NCBI GenBank assembly: GCA_021713295.1
Contig: JAKJJU010000014.1
Location: forward strand, 1-64,000
Origin: Thiotrichales bacterium 19S3-11
GTDB lineage: Bacteria; Pseudomonadota; Gammaproteobacteria; Francisellales; Francisellaceae
Reading direction: 5' to 3'
Length of the DNA stretch: 64,000 nt
In this document: one piece after another, positions 17,239-26,036 of the stretch
Layout of the letters: each line of letters starts with the position of its first letter
Numbering within the stretch: the first letter of the stretch is position 1
The notes under the pieces: model-generated
Database searches by the model: none
The model's input: only the letters and a program-made list of their open reading frames with translations
What the model was told of the DNA's origin: nothing
Position numbers and translations under genes: made by a program

Positions 17239-19305
17239 ATGTTTAAAAATGAAGATAATTTATATGATTTAAAATACGAGATATGTAAAGAAATACCATT
17301 TATTGAAACTTATTTTGAAAGGCATAAAGATATAGAAAGGGATCTTGTAAGAATCGCTATAAATTTTAAAGAAAACAATAAAAGAGAGATTATTTCAGAT
17401 ATAAGTGGAGATCTACAAATCATTTTAGTTAAATATACTGAATATGTATTACCTATTTTAAAGCATAAAAATAATAGTTCTCTAATGCTGAATAATGTTG
17501 AAGATTATTTATTAAAAACTAGTTTTTCTGATTTAGAATTAATTCAAAATCTTCAAAATAAGAACCTATTTGATGTACTTAATTTTATAGATAATGATAA
17601 ATTGTCTTTTTTAAAAGATGATGATGTGTTGAAATTCTTTGAATGTTTAAATAATTATAAAGATATTAACAAAAATGATTTATTGAATAAAATTTATAAA
17701 AATAAAGATCATATGTTATTTTTCATAAAAAATTTATTCAAAGAAAATTATAATAATAATGAAATAGAGAGATATGTTGTATTAAGTTCAACTGCATTGT
17801 TAAAGCATGATAGTAATATATTTGAGAAAAATCTTTTTAGAGAAAAAATTATTGAATTTTTAAATAGAAAAAATGATGAAAATATATTTAATAACAAATG
17901 GTCAAGTAAAATAAAATCTATCATTAATAGTAAAAATTATGATGATTATTTTAAAAAAAACATTAATCTTTTACTTGGAATTCCATTAGAAAATCTAAGC
18001 ATTCTTAGAAAAATACAGAAAAGCATTCCAATAGAACAAATTAGTTATATTTTAGATAGATTTACTTTAGAAAATAAAGATAAGTTAATACTATTATTAG
18101 ATAATGATATTCAAAAATTCTTTTTATATCTAGAATGTGAAGATACTAAAAAGCAAGAGTTACTGGATAAATTTTATAAGAATAATGCCTTTATGTACTT
18201 TTGTTTAGGCTGTATATTTTTAGCTGAAAAAAGCGAAGAACAATACAAATATGATGTTAACTTTCTTTACGATAATATAGAAAATTTTGAAAAATTATTT
18301 AATAATATTTTAAGTTTATATGATTATGATATAAAATATTTTGTTGAAAAAATTTCCCCAATAGTTAGCCAATGTGATTTTCTTTTCTCTGGTATTAGTA
18401 TAGAAAAGTCACAGCTATTTATTACTGATGAAAAAATTCGAAAAATACTTGCATGTTTTGATGATAATAACGATAAAGATAAATTATTAGACCAATTTTT
18501 AAATAACAGTTCTTTTAAAGATTTTTATTATGATTACATATATTCAACAGATAAAAATGAAAATCAACAAAAAAGTAATTCCCAATTTATTTTTAAACAT
18601 ATAAAGGTATTTAAAAAGATTTTTACAGATATTTCGAAGTCAAAAAAACATCAAGAAGTTACAGAAGCTATTTCATCAGATTTAGGCAAAATAGCTAATT
18701 TGTACAATAAATTTTCTTCAGAGAATTTACAATTAAATTTTCCAGAGCGGAGTTTATACTATCTTATGACGGATAAAGCTCCAGCCCATGTTAAGTATTT
18801 GACTGTAGTTTTAACTGGGCTAAAAGATACAAAAGAAAATAGAAAAAAAATATTTTTATACGAGTTGCAAAATAGCATATTGCCTGAATTAAGTATACAA
18901 GGTAAGTGTCAATTATATGATGAAATTAATAAAGCAAGGACTGATATTGACCATCCATTTCATTTAATATCTCAAGAAAGTGGTTTTCATAAAATAACTG
19001 GTTCGGGAAGAACTAAAACTTGGCAAAATGCATTACATAGTATTAAATCATCTATTCTTGATGATATACGATGTGGTAATTCAATTAAAAATAATGATAG
19101 CAGCATTAGACAAAAAGCGGTCAGTAAAATTATCTCAGTTATTGATGAGCATCATGGTAGGGTAGGTACACGATTTGGTAACACAAAATCAAGAGGCAGT
19201 TTAAATATGCTATTTAATAATTATTCTAATGAATTAGGCTCAGGTTTATTAGATATTAAGAAGAATGTTAATGAGTATATTGAAGATAGTATTTTTAAGA
19301 AGTAA
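17239..19305 (+). CDS. Large repeat-containing protein, candidate effector
   Basis: A 688-residue Asn/Asp/Lys-rich soluble protein of unknown family. Three copies of a roughly 40-residue unit can be aligned: residues 127-166 (DDDVLKFFECL ... KIYKNKDHMLFF), 288-327 (DNDIQKFFLYLEC ... KFYKNNAFMYF) and 397-435 (DEKIRKILACFDD ... QFLNNSSFKDFY). The spacing of about 110-160 residues suggests a larger helical repeat. The C-terminal 180 residues differ in composition and are richer in His, Arg and Gly (HHGRVGTRFGNTKSRGS), which suggests a separate domain. AT content is very high. The palindromic operator 79 bases upstream and an ATAAGGAA site support the start. Its stop overlaps the end of the convergent YopT-like gene by 11 bases. 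Confidence 0.75.
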   Translation: MFKNEDNLYDLKYEICKEIPFIETYFERHKDIERDLVRIAINFKENNKREIISDISGDLQIILVKYTEYVLPILKHKNNSSLMLNNVEDYLLKTSFSDLELIQNLQNKNLFDVLNFIDNDKLSFLKDDDVLKFFECLNNYKDINKNDLLNKIYKNKDHMLFFIKNLFKENYNNNEIERYVVLSSTALLKHDSNIFEKNLFREKIIEFLNRKNDENIFNNKWSSKIKSIINSKNYDDYFKKNINLLLGIPLENLSILRKIQKSIPIEQISYILDRFTLENKDKLILLLDNDIQKFFLYLECEDTKKQELLDKFYKNNAFMYFCLGCIFLAEKSEEQYKYDVNFLYDNIENFEKLFNNILSLYDYDIKYFVEKISPIVSQCDFLFSGISIEKSQLFITDEKIRKILACFDDNNDKDKLLDQFLNNSSFKDFYYDYIYSTDKNENQQKSNSQFIFKHIKVFKKIFTDISKSKKHQEVTEAISSDLGKIANLYNKFSSENLQLNFPERSLYYLMTDKAPAHVKYLTVVLTGLKDTKENRKKIFLYELQNSILPELSIQGKCQLYDEINKARTDIDHPFHLISQESGFHKITGSGRTKTWQNALHSIKSSILDDIRCGNSIKNNDSSIRQKAVSKIISVIDEHHGRVGTRFGNTKSRGSLNMLFNNYSNELGSGLLDIKKNVNEYIEDSIFKK

Positions 19306-19900
19306 ACGTAGGTTCTGTATTGCTTTTTTTATCATGATTTGCAAATAGCAATGATGAAGAAGGCTGAAGTGGTTCAATTTTTATTGATTCAAAATTATTA
19401 AATGGGTCTATATAAACATTATTAAATATTTTATTTATGTACCCTAATTCTTTTGTAAAGTTATTGTCATCATTTTCAAGTGTAAACAGACCAATATTAG
19501 AATCAAAAAAAGTAGAATTATTTTTTTGAATATTAAATACAAGTCTATGGCTTCCCTCTATCTCATGAATAAGCCTTATATGATACACACCATATTGATT
19601 ATTTTTATGCTTTTGATCAAGATATTTAAGAATATCTATGAAAGATGTTCGTTGAATTGTTTCTGTAGCTTTTAAACCATGACAAGTATATATTTCATTA
19701 TTTCTTTGATCACTTGATTTATCACTAGATAAAAGATATTGATTTTGAATTAAATTAGCAATATCTTCTCGAATAGGAGTTGCTTCTTTACCTTCAAATA
19801 TATTTTTAGTATAAGCAATTGCTGCACCATAACAGCGACCTGCAATAGGTATTCTATTTGAGACAATAACATTATTATCAAATTTATAAATTTCTTTCAT
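19295..19900 (-). CDS. YopT-like (C58) cysteine protease, candidate effector
   Basis: A 201-residue protein with the triad order of the YopT/AvrPphB family: Cys23 in AGRCYGAAIAYTKNIF, His118 in EGSHRLVFNI and Asp133 in FFDSNIGLFT. The FFD-N-G-F segment is characteristic; YopT itself uses FFD-N-G. YopT cleaves prenylated Rho GTPases at the membrane. The target here is unknown. It starts 23 bases after dotA in the same direction, so it is likely the last gene of the icmV-dotA operon, an effector expressed with its secretion machine. Confidence 0.7.
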   Translation of the reverse strand: MKEIYKFDNNVIVSNRIPIAGRCYGAAIAYTKNIFEGKEATPIREDIANLIQNQYLLSSDKSSDQRNNEIYTCHGLKATETIQRTSFIDILKYLDQKHKNNQYGVYHIRLIHEIEGSHRLVFNIQKNNSTFFDSNIGLFTLENDDNNFTKELGYINKIFNNVYIDPFNNFESIKIEPLQPSSSLLFANHDKKSNTEPTFTS

Positions 19901-19923
19901 AATTACCCTTGATTATAGATTGA

Positions 19924-22866
19924 TTAAACCATAACTTTTGCAACAGTTTTTGCAGTTTCTGCAACTTTTTGACCTGCTTGAGTTGTATCATTTGCAATAG
20001 CTGTTGTATGTTCTCCTTTTGATTTAGCGACCTCCATAGAGCTTTGACTGTAGGATTGTGTGGCATTTTTTTCAGCATCAATACCTTGTGATAAAGACTG
20101 TCCACCAGCACTTGCTGCGCCTTGAGCATATTGATGACCAGCACCTTTAAACTCTTGAATTTCGCCTTCACCTGCACGTTCTGCATGATTATTACCAATC
20201 CATTGCAGTACTTTATCTGGAATTAAATAGATTAATGAAAAACATTTAGTAAATGCCATCGTTAAAAATGTTGCATATAAAAAGATAATCATGCATGCAA
20301 AAGTTCCACGAGCATAAGATGCAGCATCAGTGCCATCTGATGCTGGTAATAAGTTTAAAAGCGAGTCAGTGATTGCATGAAATCCATCAGCAGAGTATTG
20401 AATAACAACATAAGTTAGGCCTATTCCACAAATCATACCTAAAATCATAAATACAGGCCTTAATACCAGGTTCATACAAATTTGAATTCCAGGTTCAGCC
20501 TTACCAAAAACTTCATGTCCTTCAGGGTAAACTAAACCAAGTGATACAAATGGTGCAGCTGCCATTGCTTCAATTACTAATAGTAACCAAGCTGTTTTTC
20601 CTGCCCAAAAAAGAATAAAGGGTGTTAATGGAATAATTAATGAAAATGAAATTCCAATACTAAAAATGGTACTTAATACAAATAATATTAATGGCAGCCA
20701 AATTAAACTAAGTGAAAAGGTAGCCAATTGCATTGTGACATCAAACATAGCTTCAGCATATTTAAGGTTAGTGCCTGTTGATAAAGTATTTTGAAATAGA
20801 CCACCAGGAATTAACCAACTGGTACCGGCAATTACTTTTGATCTATGAATCAGATCTTGACCTTGGCTTTCTGCATTATCTTTAATACTATCAAGTCTAT
20901 CTTTAGCATTACTAAAAATACCAATCATACTATTAATGGTACCCTCAATTAATGCCATTCCAACAGACTGAACATTTTGCATCATGCTAAAATTTTTACT
21001 TGCAAAACCACTCTTATCATCGGGTACTTTGCCTATATTATAAATAGCATAGAGCATACTCCCAGGTTCAGCTGAACTTGCATTTGTACCCATTTTGTTA
21101 AATAAACTGTTTAATAGTTTTTCAGCAGGATCAGTGACAGATGATGTATCAGTTATATTACCAGTGGCACCAAAATTAATATTATTTTCATAAAAGAAAT
21201 TAAATAAATTTACTGTTGGTAAAACAACTGTTTTAAATAGATTATTTGCTTGATTTTGTTTATCTGTATTATCACTAGAGTCATTATTTATATAGGGGGA
21301 GTAAGCAGCATTAGCTAATGAATAGATAATATAAAGATATTGCGCATATCTAAATTCCATACCATCAACAAGTAATGAGTTAACCTCGCTTTCAGTTTGA
21401 GTTTTTGTATTATCGTTTTCACTTGAATCCTGAATAATTTGATTGAACAAATCTCTAACAGATTGCATTGAAGTTGTAAAAGTCCCTGACTTATCAAGAT
21501 TGTCATAATCTTTCAGATCTTTATTAGTAGCTATATGTCCATATTGATTATTTTGTTCGTCAGTAAATGGCTTAAATGAAATGGTATTACCCTCATTTAA
21601 TTGAGTTATATCATTAATAACTTTAACATAATGGACATCAATTTTATTATATTGAATTGGAATTGATGTTCTTTTTTGTAATTTACTTGCTGCAGTTGAA
21701 AGCTTACTAAAGTTGGTATAGAGATCTTGTAAATTTTCAGATAGGCTATTATCAAAGTCCAAATATAATTGATCAGCATCCCACCAACCATAGTTTTGAG
21801 CTTTATAGCATAAACTATTTTCATCACTTGGATCACAGCTATTATCTATTACTGAAGCTGCGTTAGCTTCTATATATTTAATAATCTGGTCTGCAGTGTT
21901 ATCTATTGCAGCACCTTGATCATTTAATGCATCTGGATCGGTTACTAAATTAACAGTTAAATAATTGGGTAATGCTGATAAGCCATAACTACTAGCTATA
22001 GTTTGAATATCATCTTGTGTTGGCTGATCAACCATTTGATTTATGGTAAATTTACCTTTCCAATCAATTGTATTTAATTGATATTGAATATATTGATGAT
22101 TATCAACAACTGACCATGAAGATAGTCCATCACTCATTTCTGAAGCGTAGTCTTTAAATGGGGTAGAGTCACCATCAATAGCTTCTGATAAAGGGTTAGC
22201 ATATGATTTAACAAAGCTATCCGTGACAGGTGTTGAAAAACTAACATTACAAGTTACTTCATTAATTTCATAAGTCTTAGAATTATCTTTTGATAATTTT
22301 ATAGTAGTTGTTTTTGGAGTAGATGTGCATGGAGCAGGATTTCCCGAATAAAACATCGGATCTTTAAGCATATCCTGAGTAAGCTTACTCATCATATAAG
22401 TTGCAAGGTAAGTTTCAATATTATTTGTCACCTCTGTACTAACTACAGGCGGAACATTGCCTTCAGTAACAGTATCAACAACATTACTCCACAGATAATC
22501 TGCAAATGAAATACCAGCTGTAACCATGGCAAAAATTAGATATTGAGCTACACAGTATCCAGTTTGAAAGGGAACTGCACAGACTGTGCCAAAAATAGCA
22601 CGTAATGAAATCCAGTGACCACTCCAGTTTCTACCTAGAAATTGTGCATCTCTTGCTGTATTAATTGTTCCAACAATAATAATAAATGCAAATATAGCAA
22701 ATGAAATTGTTAATAAACCAGTATTAAAATATTTAAAGGCATAACCAAATAAGGTAGTTGGGTCATTATTAGAAATAATTGTATGAACATCAACACCAAA
22801 AATCTCTTTTAATATGGATTGTGATTGATCGCCAGAAGGGGTAGAACCCCAGATAGATGAGCTCAT
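19924..22866 (-). CDS. dotA: DotA, type IVB secretion inner-membrane protein
   Basis: A 980-residue polytopic protein of the DotA/TraY family, essential for Dot/Icm secretion in Legionella. An N-terminal pair of membrane helices lies near residues 53-74 and 108-126. The large, Asp/Asn/Ser-rich region to about residue 650 is probably periplasmic. A cluster of C-terminal helices follows (LATFSLSLIWLPLILFVLS, PFILFWAGKTAWLLLVIEAM, LRPVFMILGMICGIGLTY, FACMIIFLYATFLTMAF). The tail is hydrophilic, Gln/Ala/Ser-rich. The NARDAQFLGRNW-type motif (here TARDAQFLGRNWSGHW) is a DotA hallmark. It overlaps icmV by ATGA, as in the Legionella icmV-dotA operon. Confidence 0.95.
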   Translation of the reverse strand: MSSSIWGSTPSGDQSQSILKEIFGVDVHTIISNNDPTTLFGYAFKYFNTGLLTISFAIFAFIIIVGTINTARDAQFLGRNWSGHWISLRAIFGTVCAVPFQTGYCVAQYLIFAMVTAGISFADYLWSNVVDTVTEGNVPPVVSTEVTNNIETYLATYMMSKLTQDMLKDPMFYSGNPAPCTSTPKTTTIKLSKDNSKTYEINEVTCNVSFSTPVTDSFVKSYANPLSEAIDGDSTPFKDYASEMSDGLSSWSVVDNHQYIQYQLNTIDWKGKFTINQMVDQPTQDDIQTIASSYGLSALPNYLTVNLVTDPDALNDQGAAIDNTADQIIKYIEANAASVIDNSCDPSDENSLCYKAQNYGWWDADQLYLDFDNSLSENLQDLYTNFSKLSTAASKLQKRTSIPIQYNKIDVHYVKVINDITQLNEGNTISFKPFTDEQNNQYGHIATNKDLKDYDNLDKSGTFTTSMQSVRDLFNQIIQDSSENDNTKTQTESEVNSLLVDGMEFRYAQYLYIIYSLANAAYSPYINNDSSDNTDKQNQANNLFKTVVLPTVNLFNFFYENNINFGATGNITDTSSVTDPAEKLLNSLFNKMGTNASSAEPGSMLYAIYNIGKVPDDKSGFASKNFSMMQNVQSVGMALIEGTINSMIGIFSNAKDRLDSIKDNAESQGQDLIHRSKVIAGTSWLIPGGLFQNTLSTGTNLKYAEAMFDVTMQLATFSLSLIWLPLILFVLSTIFSIGISFSLIIPLTPFILFWAGKTAWLLLVIEAMAAAPFVSLGLVYPEGHEVFGKAEPGIQICMNLVLRPVFMILGMICGIGLTYVVIQYSADGFHAITDSLLNLLPASDGTDAASYARGTFACMIIFLYATFLTMAFTKCFSLIYLIPDKVLQWIGNNHAERAGEGEIQEFKGAGHQYAQGAASAGGQSLSQGIDAEKNATQSYSQSSMEVAKSKGEHTTAIANDTTQAGQKVAETAKTVAKVMV

Positions 22867-23294
22867 AATTTACCCCTATAATTAATTAGATAGTTAAACC
22901 ATTCACCAAAACTACAACCAAGTTTTTTTGTTTTAATTTGAAATACCCAGAAATGGTATTTAAAAGCATGTGCAATAAAGACTAAGGATACGGATATTGC
23001 AATAATCCCCCCTAAATAATAAGCTCGATAAAATAACATTGCGGTATATAGCAAACTTAAAATTGAAGTTACAGTGAAAAAACGATATAACCAAGTAAAA
23101 GTATGTAAGTTACTTGTGAGTTTTTGTTTAGTTATGCCAAGCTTATTTAAGTCTTCAAAATTACATGGGTTTTGAGTTTTATTTATTTTAAATACGCTAC
23201 GAAAATAATTAATTAAAAATGATTGTTGACGCTTAATACCATCAAAGTCAGTCATTTTTCGAACAGTTGTTCTTGTGCGTTTGAACCAGGCCAT
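22863..23294 (-). CDS. icmV: IcmV, type IVB secretion protein
   Basis: A 143-residue protein with a basic N-terminus and two adjacent membrane helices near residues 69-91 and 93-110. Size, topology and position directly upstream of dotA with a 4-base overlap match IcmV, an inner-membrane component of Dot/Icm systems. The start has AAGGAACAATA before ATG. The usual divergent neighbours icmW and icmX are not present in this window. Confidence 0.85.
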   Translation of the reverse strand: MAWFKRTRTTVRKMTDFDGIKRQQSFLINYFRSVFKINKTQNPCNFEDLNKLGITKQKLTSNLHTFTWLYRFFTVTSILSLLYTAMLFYRAYYLGGIIAISVSLVFIAHAFKYHFWVFQIKTKKLGCSFGEWFNYLINYRGKL

Positions 23295-23319
23295 TATTGT
23301 TCCTTATGAATTTATAGAT

Positions 23320-24243
23320 TTAATATATTTTTATTGCGGATAAGTTATTTGAAGTGCTGTCAGTATTTGCAAAAGCCCAGCCACATTGACCAGTACCACC
23401 TTGCTTTTGTTGACAAAGGAAAGTAATTGTACCATTATAATCAGTATCTGAACTTGGATCCGCAACATCATAACCAATAGCATTTTGATCACAGTTAATA
23501 TCTTTTTCTTCGCCTTTACTATTGAATGTAATTGCACAAGATTTGGTAGAATTACTAAAATAAACTCGCATGACATTATCAAAATCACCATCATTACTAG
23601 TAGGGCAATTAATATAAGTTTTACCATCTTCTGCAACAACGGCAGGTTTACCGCAAGCGTAAGATGTGATAGTTCCTAAACCAATTGATTTTAAATTATA
23701 TTTTTGGGCAATGGCTGTTTGATTAATTGTTGTTGTCATATTTGGAGAATCATCATCAGTTTGAAAAAAACCTGAAAATTGTTGAGCAGTTGTTAGATTA
23801 GTCTCTATGGAATGGGTTTCAGGACTAGAATGTGCGTCCTCATTATATGTTATTGTTAAAGTAGTATCTTTAAAGGTATTATTATTACTTACATAAGTCA
23901 TACTCCCTTTATTCCTAGAATCCTTATTGATACCTTTTCCTTCATTACATAGATATATTGTTTTTGTATCACCATGACTAATATAATCAATATCCTGAGG
24001 CTCCACACCACACTCAAAGAACGTACCACCATCAGCTGTTACTTCAGTCTTGCAAATTGAACAATTGCCTGAACAAAGGTTATTCTCAGTTTCGTCATGC
24101 TTTGAAATTTTAAAATCAATGTCAGTTGTGTTTTTGATTTTCATTTCATAATAGCTGCCATTACAATCATTTGCATATAGCTTATAAGGGATAATCAACA
24201 TCAAAATATAAGCACTAAATAAAGGTGCAACCCTCAATATCAT
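23320..24243 (-). CDS. Secreted Cys-rich protein in the icmV-dotA operon
   Basis: A 307-residue protein with a signal peptide (residues 1-24, ending KLYAND). The mature part has more than a dozen cysteines, including a cluster NLCSGNCSICKTE and pairs spread to the end (GQCGWAF). It therefore probably folds in the periplasm or outside, with many disulfides. It is the first gene of a minus-strand operon, 25 bases before icmV, followed by dotA. I do not recognise it. By position it could be a periplasmic partner of the secretion system, or a replacement for icmX, but no sequence similarity supports that. AGGAGATTTAATT precedes the start. Confidence 0.75.
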   Translation of the reverse strand: MILRVAPLFSAYILMLIIPYKLYANDCNGSYYEMKIKNTTDIDFKISKHDETENNLCSGNCSICKTEVTADGGTFFECGVEPQDIDYISHGDTKTIYLCNEGKGINKDSRNKGSMTYVSNNNTFKDTTLTITYNEDAHSSPETHSIETNLTTAQQFSGFFQTDDDSPNMTTTINQTAIAQKYNLKSIGLGTITSYACGKPAVVAEDGKTYINCPTSNDGDFDNVMRVYFSNSTKSCAITFNSKGEEKDINCDQNAIGYDVADPSSDTDYNGTITFLCQQKQGGTGQCGWAFANTDSTSNNLSAIKIY

Positions 24244-24320
24244 AATTAAATCTCCTAAAGTATTATTTTTATCATTAAGTTTGCTAATTAATAATCAGTA
24301 TATTATTGGTTGTTTCATAT

Positions 24321-24334
24321 AAAGTCATGACTTT
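24321..24334. promoter_or_regulatory. Palindrome AAAGTCATGACTTT
   Basis: A perfect 14-base palindrome, 9 bases to the left of the operator at 24344, in the divergent region between the icmV-dotA operon and the U-box-like gene. Read leftward it overlaps a possible -35 (ATGACT) of the operon, so it may be a second operator for that operon. Confidence 0.45.
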
Positions 24335-24343
24335 AAAGTGTTT

Positions 24344-24360
24344 GGTTAATCAGATTAACC
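24344..24360. promoter_or_regulatory. Divergent palindromic operator GGTTAA-N5-TTAACC
   Basis: GGTTAA, TCAGA, TTAACC; the arms extend to GGTTAATC and GATTAACC around one central base. To the right, TTGAAT at 24376-24381 and TATAAA at 24400-24405 form a promoter with 18-base spacing, and the start at 24450 is 89 bases away. To the left, ATGACT and TAATAT lie at equivalent offsets on the minus strand, 100 bases before the start of the operon that includes icmV and dotA. The site could control both. Confidence 0.75.
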
Positions 24361-24449
24361 TTATAGGTTTAATCATTGAATAGAATTAATTGAGCATGAT
24401 ATAAATTGATCAAGAATTAATAATACAACAAAAATAGGGGTTGAGAATT

Positions 24450-24917
24450 ATGCCTGGAATATTAGAAACAATTAGAAATTTAGCAATGAATGATAATTAT
24501 GGTGATAATCAAGTTAGAGAGATTATTAAAATAGCAAATGATATTTTAAATAGTAATGAAAATTTAAATGACTTATATTGTCCAATCAGTTTACAAAGGC
24601 TTGATGGTGATATTATACATATACAAGGAGAACACCAATCTTATCATGCACATGCATTAACTCCAATTTTTTGGAATAATTATGATCCTCGCTCACCAAT
24701 GACTAGAAGTCCAATTGCTCTTAATCAGCTTATAGGCGGTTACTCTAATGAAACAATGGGAGTAATTAGGCAATTATATGACTCATCATTAGAAAGGTTT
24801 AATGAAGGATATATTATAGGTCGTAATGAACAACATCAGACTCCTAAAAATCCATCATTAATTATTAAAAAAGGTACTCAACAAGCTAATTTTATTGAAA
24901 TTGAGCCCAAGAAATAA
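24450..24917 (+). CDS. U-box-like E3 ubiquitin ligase candidate
   Basis: A 155-residue protein with a central U-box-like segment at about 42-94: LYCPISLQRLDGD, then YHAHALTPIFW, then DPRSPMTRSPIAL. U-boxes have the same order (CPI at the start, a helix with a Trp, then a PMTR-P-type loop) and fold like RING fingers without zinc. The known Legionella U-box effectors LubX and GobX act as host-directed ligases. I chose ATG at 24450; TTG at 24441 is part of the AGGGGTTGAGAATT leader. The operator 89 bases upstream places it in the island regulon. Confidence 0.62.
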   Translation: MPGILETIRNLAMNDNYGDNQVREIIKIANDILNSNENLNDLYCPISLQRLDGDIIHIQGEHQSYHAHALTPIFWNNYDPRSPMTRSPIALNQLIGGYSNETMGVIRQLYDSSLERFNEGYIIGRNEQHQTPKNPSLIIKKGTQQANFIEIEPKK

Positions 24918-24982
24918 TAGATAGAAATAATGAATATTTCATTAGTTGAACCTAAAAAATAAGTTAAGAGAGTATTAATTAA

Positions 24983-25963
24983 ATGCCGACAGAAGATATA
25001 AATGCAATCAAAGATAGAATAGTTAATAATTACTCAAGTTTACAAACAAACTATTTGCATAAAATTGAACAAGATTATAACAGTGTTAAAGATTATGATT
25101 TAAAAAATCCTAAAGTAGAATTGTATGAAGATTTTTTAACTAAAGAAACTCAAAAAAAATTAAAAGAAAATGATTATAATCATAATGTTGGGAGTATAAA
25201 TGCTCTCACAGATAAATTATTTATTAATAAAAAATCTGGTTGTATTCATATTACTAAAGAGCCTCCAGTTCGAGCAGAACTTTGGGATGAAATAGCTGAT
25301 TTAAGTCAAATTGATTCTATTGACCTATTTAAAAAAGTTAATGACCAAGCGATTAATAACGACATAAAAAATAAAGCATTAAAAAATATTTATGATGGTC
25401 TTAAAGCAAATAGTATAGGTTGGCAAAGAGAATTTTGTAATAAATATGATGAGTTGCAAAAATCAAACCAAAATTCAGAATTAAATAAACCTGAAAAAGA
25501 AGACCAATCATCGTTATCTTGTGATAATGATGCTTTAGTTAAGACACTATATGATAATAATCCATCTATAGATAAGGTCCTATATAATAACCCATCCTTA
25601 TCTAATAAGCTAAAAGAACTAAATAATATTGTAAATGATAAAGTAAATTTTAAAAACAATTTTGATGCTTTTAAATCTAAACGAGAAGAATGTGTTAATG
25701 CTATTGAAGCTTATATAGAGAAAGAAGGTAAGGATTTCAAAAGCTTCACTAACGAACTTTGTCAAAATCTTGGTTTAGTAGCAATTATACCTATTCTAAT
25801 TAAATATTCTTCTTATAAAGAAAAGACTAATGCAGCAAAAGATGTTGCTAAAAGTATTATAGAGTATCCAAAAACGCCTTTTCTCGATATGGGGAAAGAA
25901 CAACAAAAAGAAAATGAGTTAACTAGTATAAACTCTCCTAGCCAAACTGATTTAAACGTCTAA
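24983..25963 (+). CDS. Hypothetical coiled protein, candidate effector
   Basis: A 326-residue, strongly hydrophilic protein, Asn/Lys/Glu-rich, predicted mainly helical. There is a weakly hydrophobic stretch near 270-282 (NLGLVAIIPILIKY), which might be a buried helix or membrane-inserting segment. I do not recognise a domain. The gene follows the U-box-like gene by 65 bases in the same direction and probably shares its transcript. AAGAGAG precedes the start. Confidence 0.68.
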   Translation: MPTEDINAIKDRIVNNYSSLQTNYLHKIEQDYNSVKDYDLKNPKVELYEDFLTKETQKKLKENDYNHNVGSINALTDKLFINKKSGCIHITKEPPVRAELWDEIADLSQIDSIDLFKKVNDQAINNDIKNKALKNIYDGLKANSIGWQREFCNKYDELQKSNQNSELNKPEKEDQSSLSCDNDALVKTLYDNNPSIDKVLYNNPSLSNKLKELNNIVNDKVNFKNNFDAFKSKREECVNAIEAYIEKEGKDFKSFTNELCQNLGLVAIIPILIKYSSYKEKTNAAKDVAKSIIEYPKTPFLDMGKEQQKENELTSINSPSQTDLNV

Positions 25964-26036
25964 GAGGTGTTTAATTAATACCTTATTTTTTAACACATAA
26001 CTGTAGAATAAAACACATTAATCTAGGGGTTGCATC

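Noticed and set aside
19884-20198. A 104-codon frame over the end of dotA
   Set aside because: It is a shadow frame of dotA with low-complexity Gln/Lys/Leu content and no ribosome binding site. Other overlapping frames (for example at 38345, 41912 and 63128) were dismissed for the same reason.
25966-25982. GGTGTTTAATTAATACC before the first Fic-like gene as a further operator
   Set aside because: The arms do not match GGTTAA/TTAACC and the spacing to the start (54 bases) does not fit; the half-site at 25941-25957 fits the spacing better but is itself weak.
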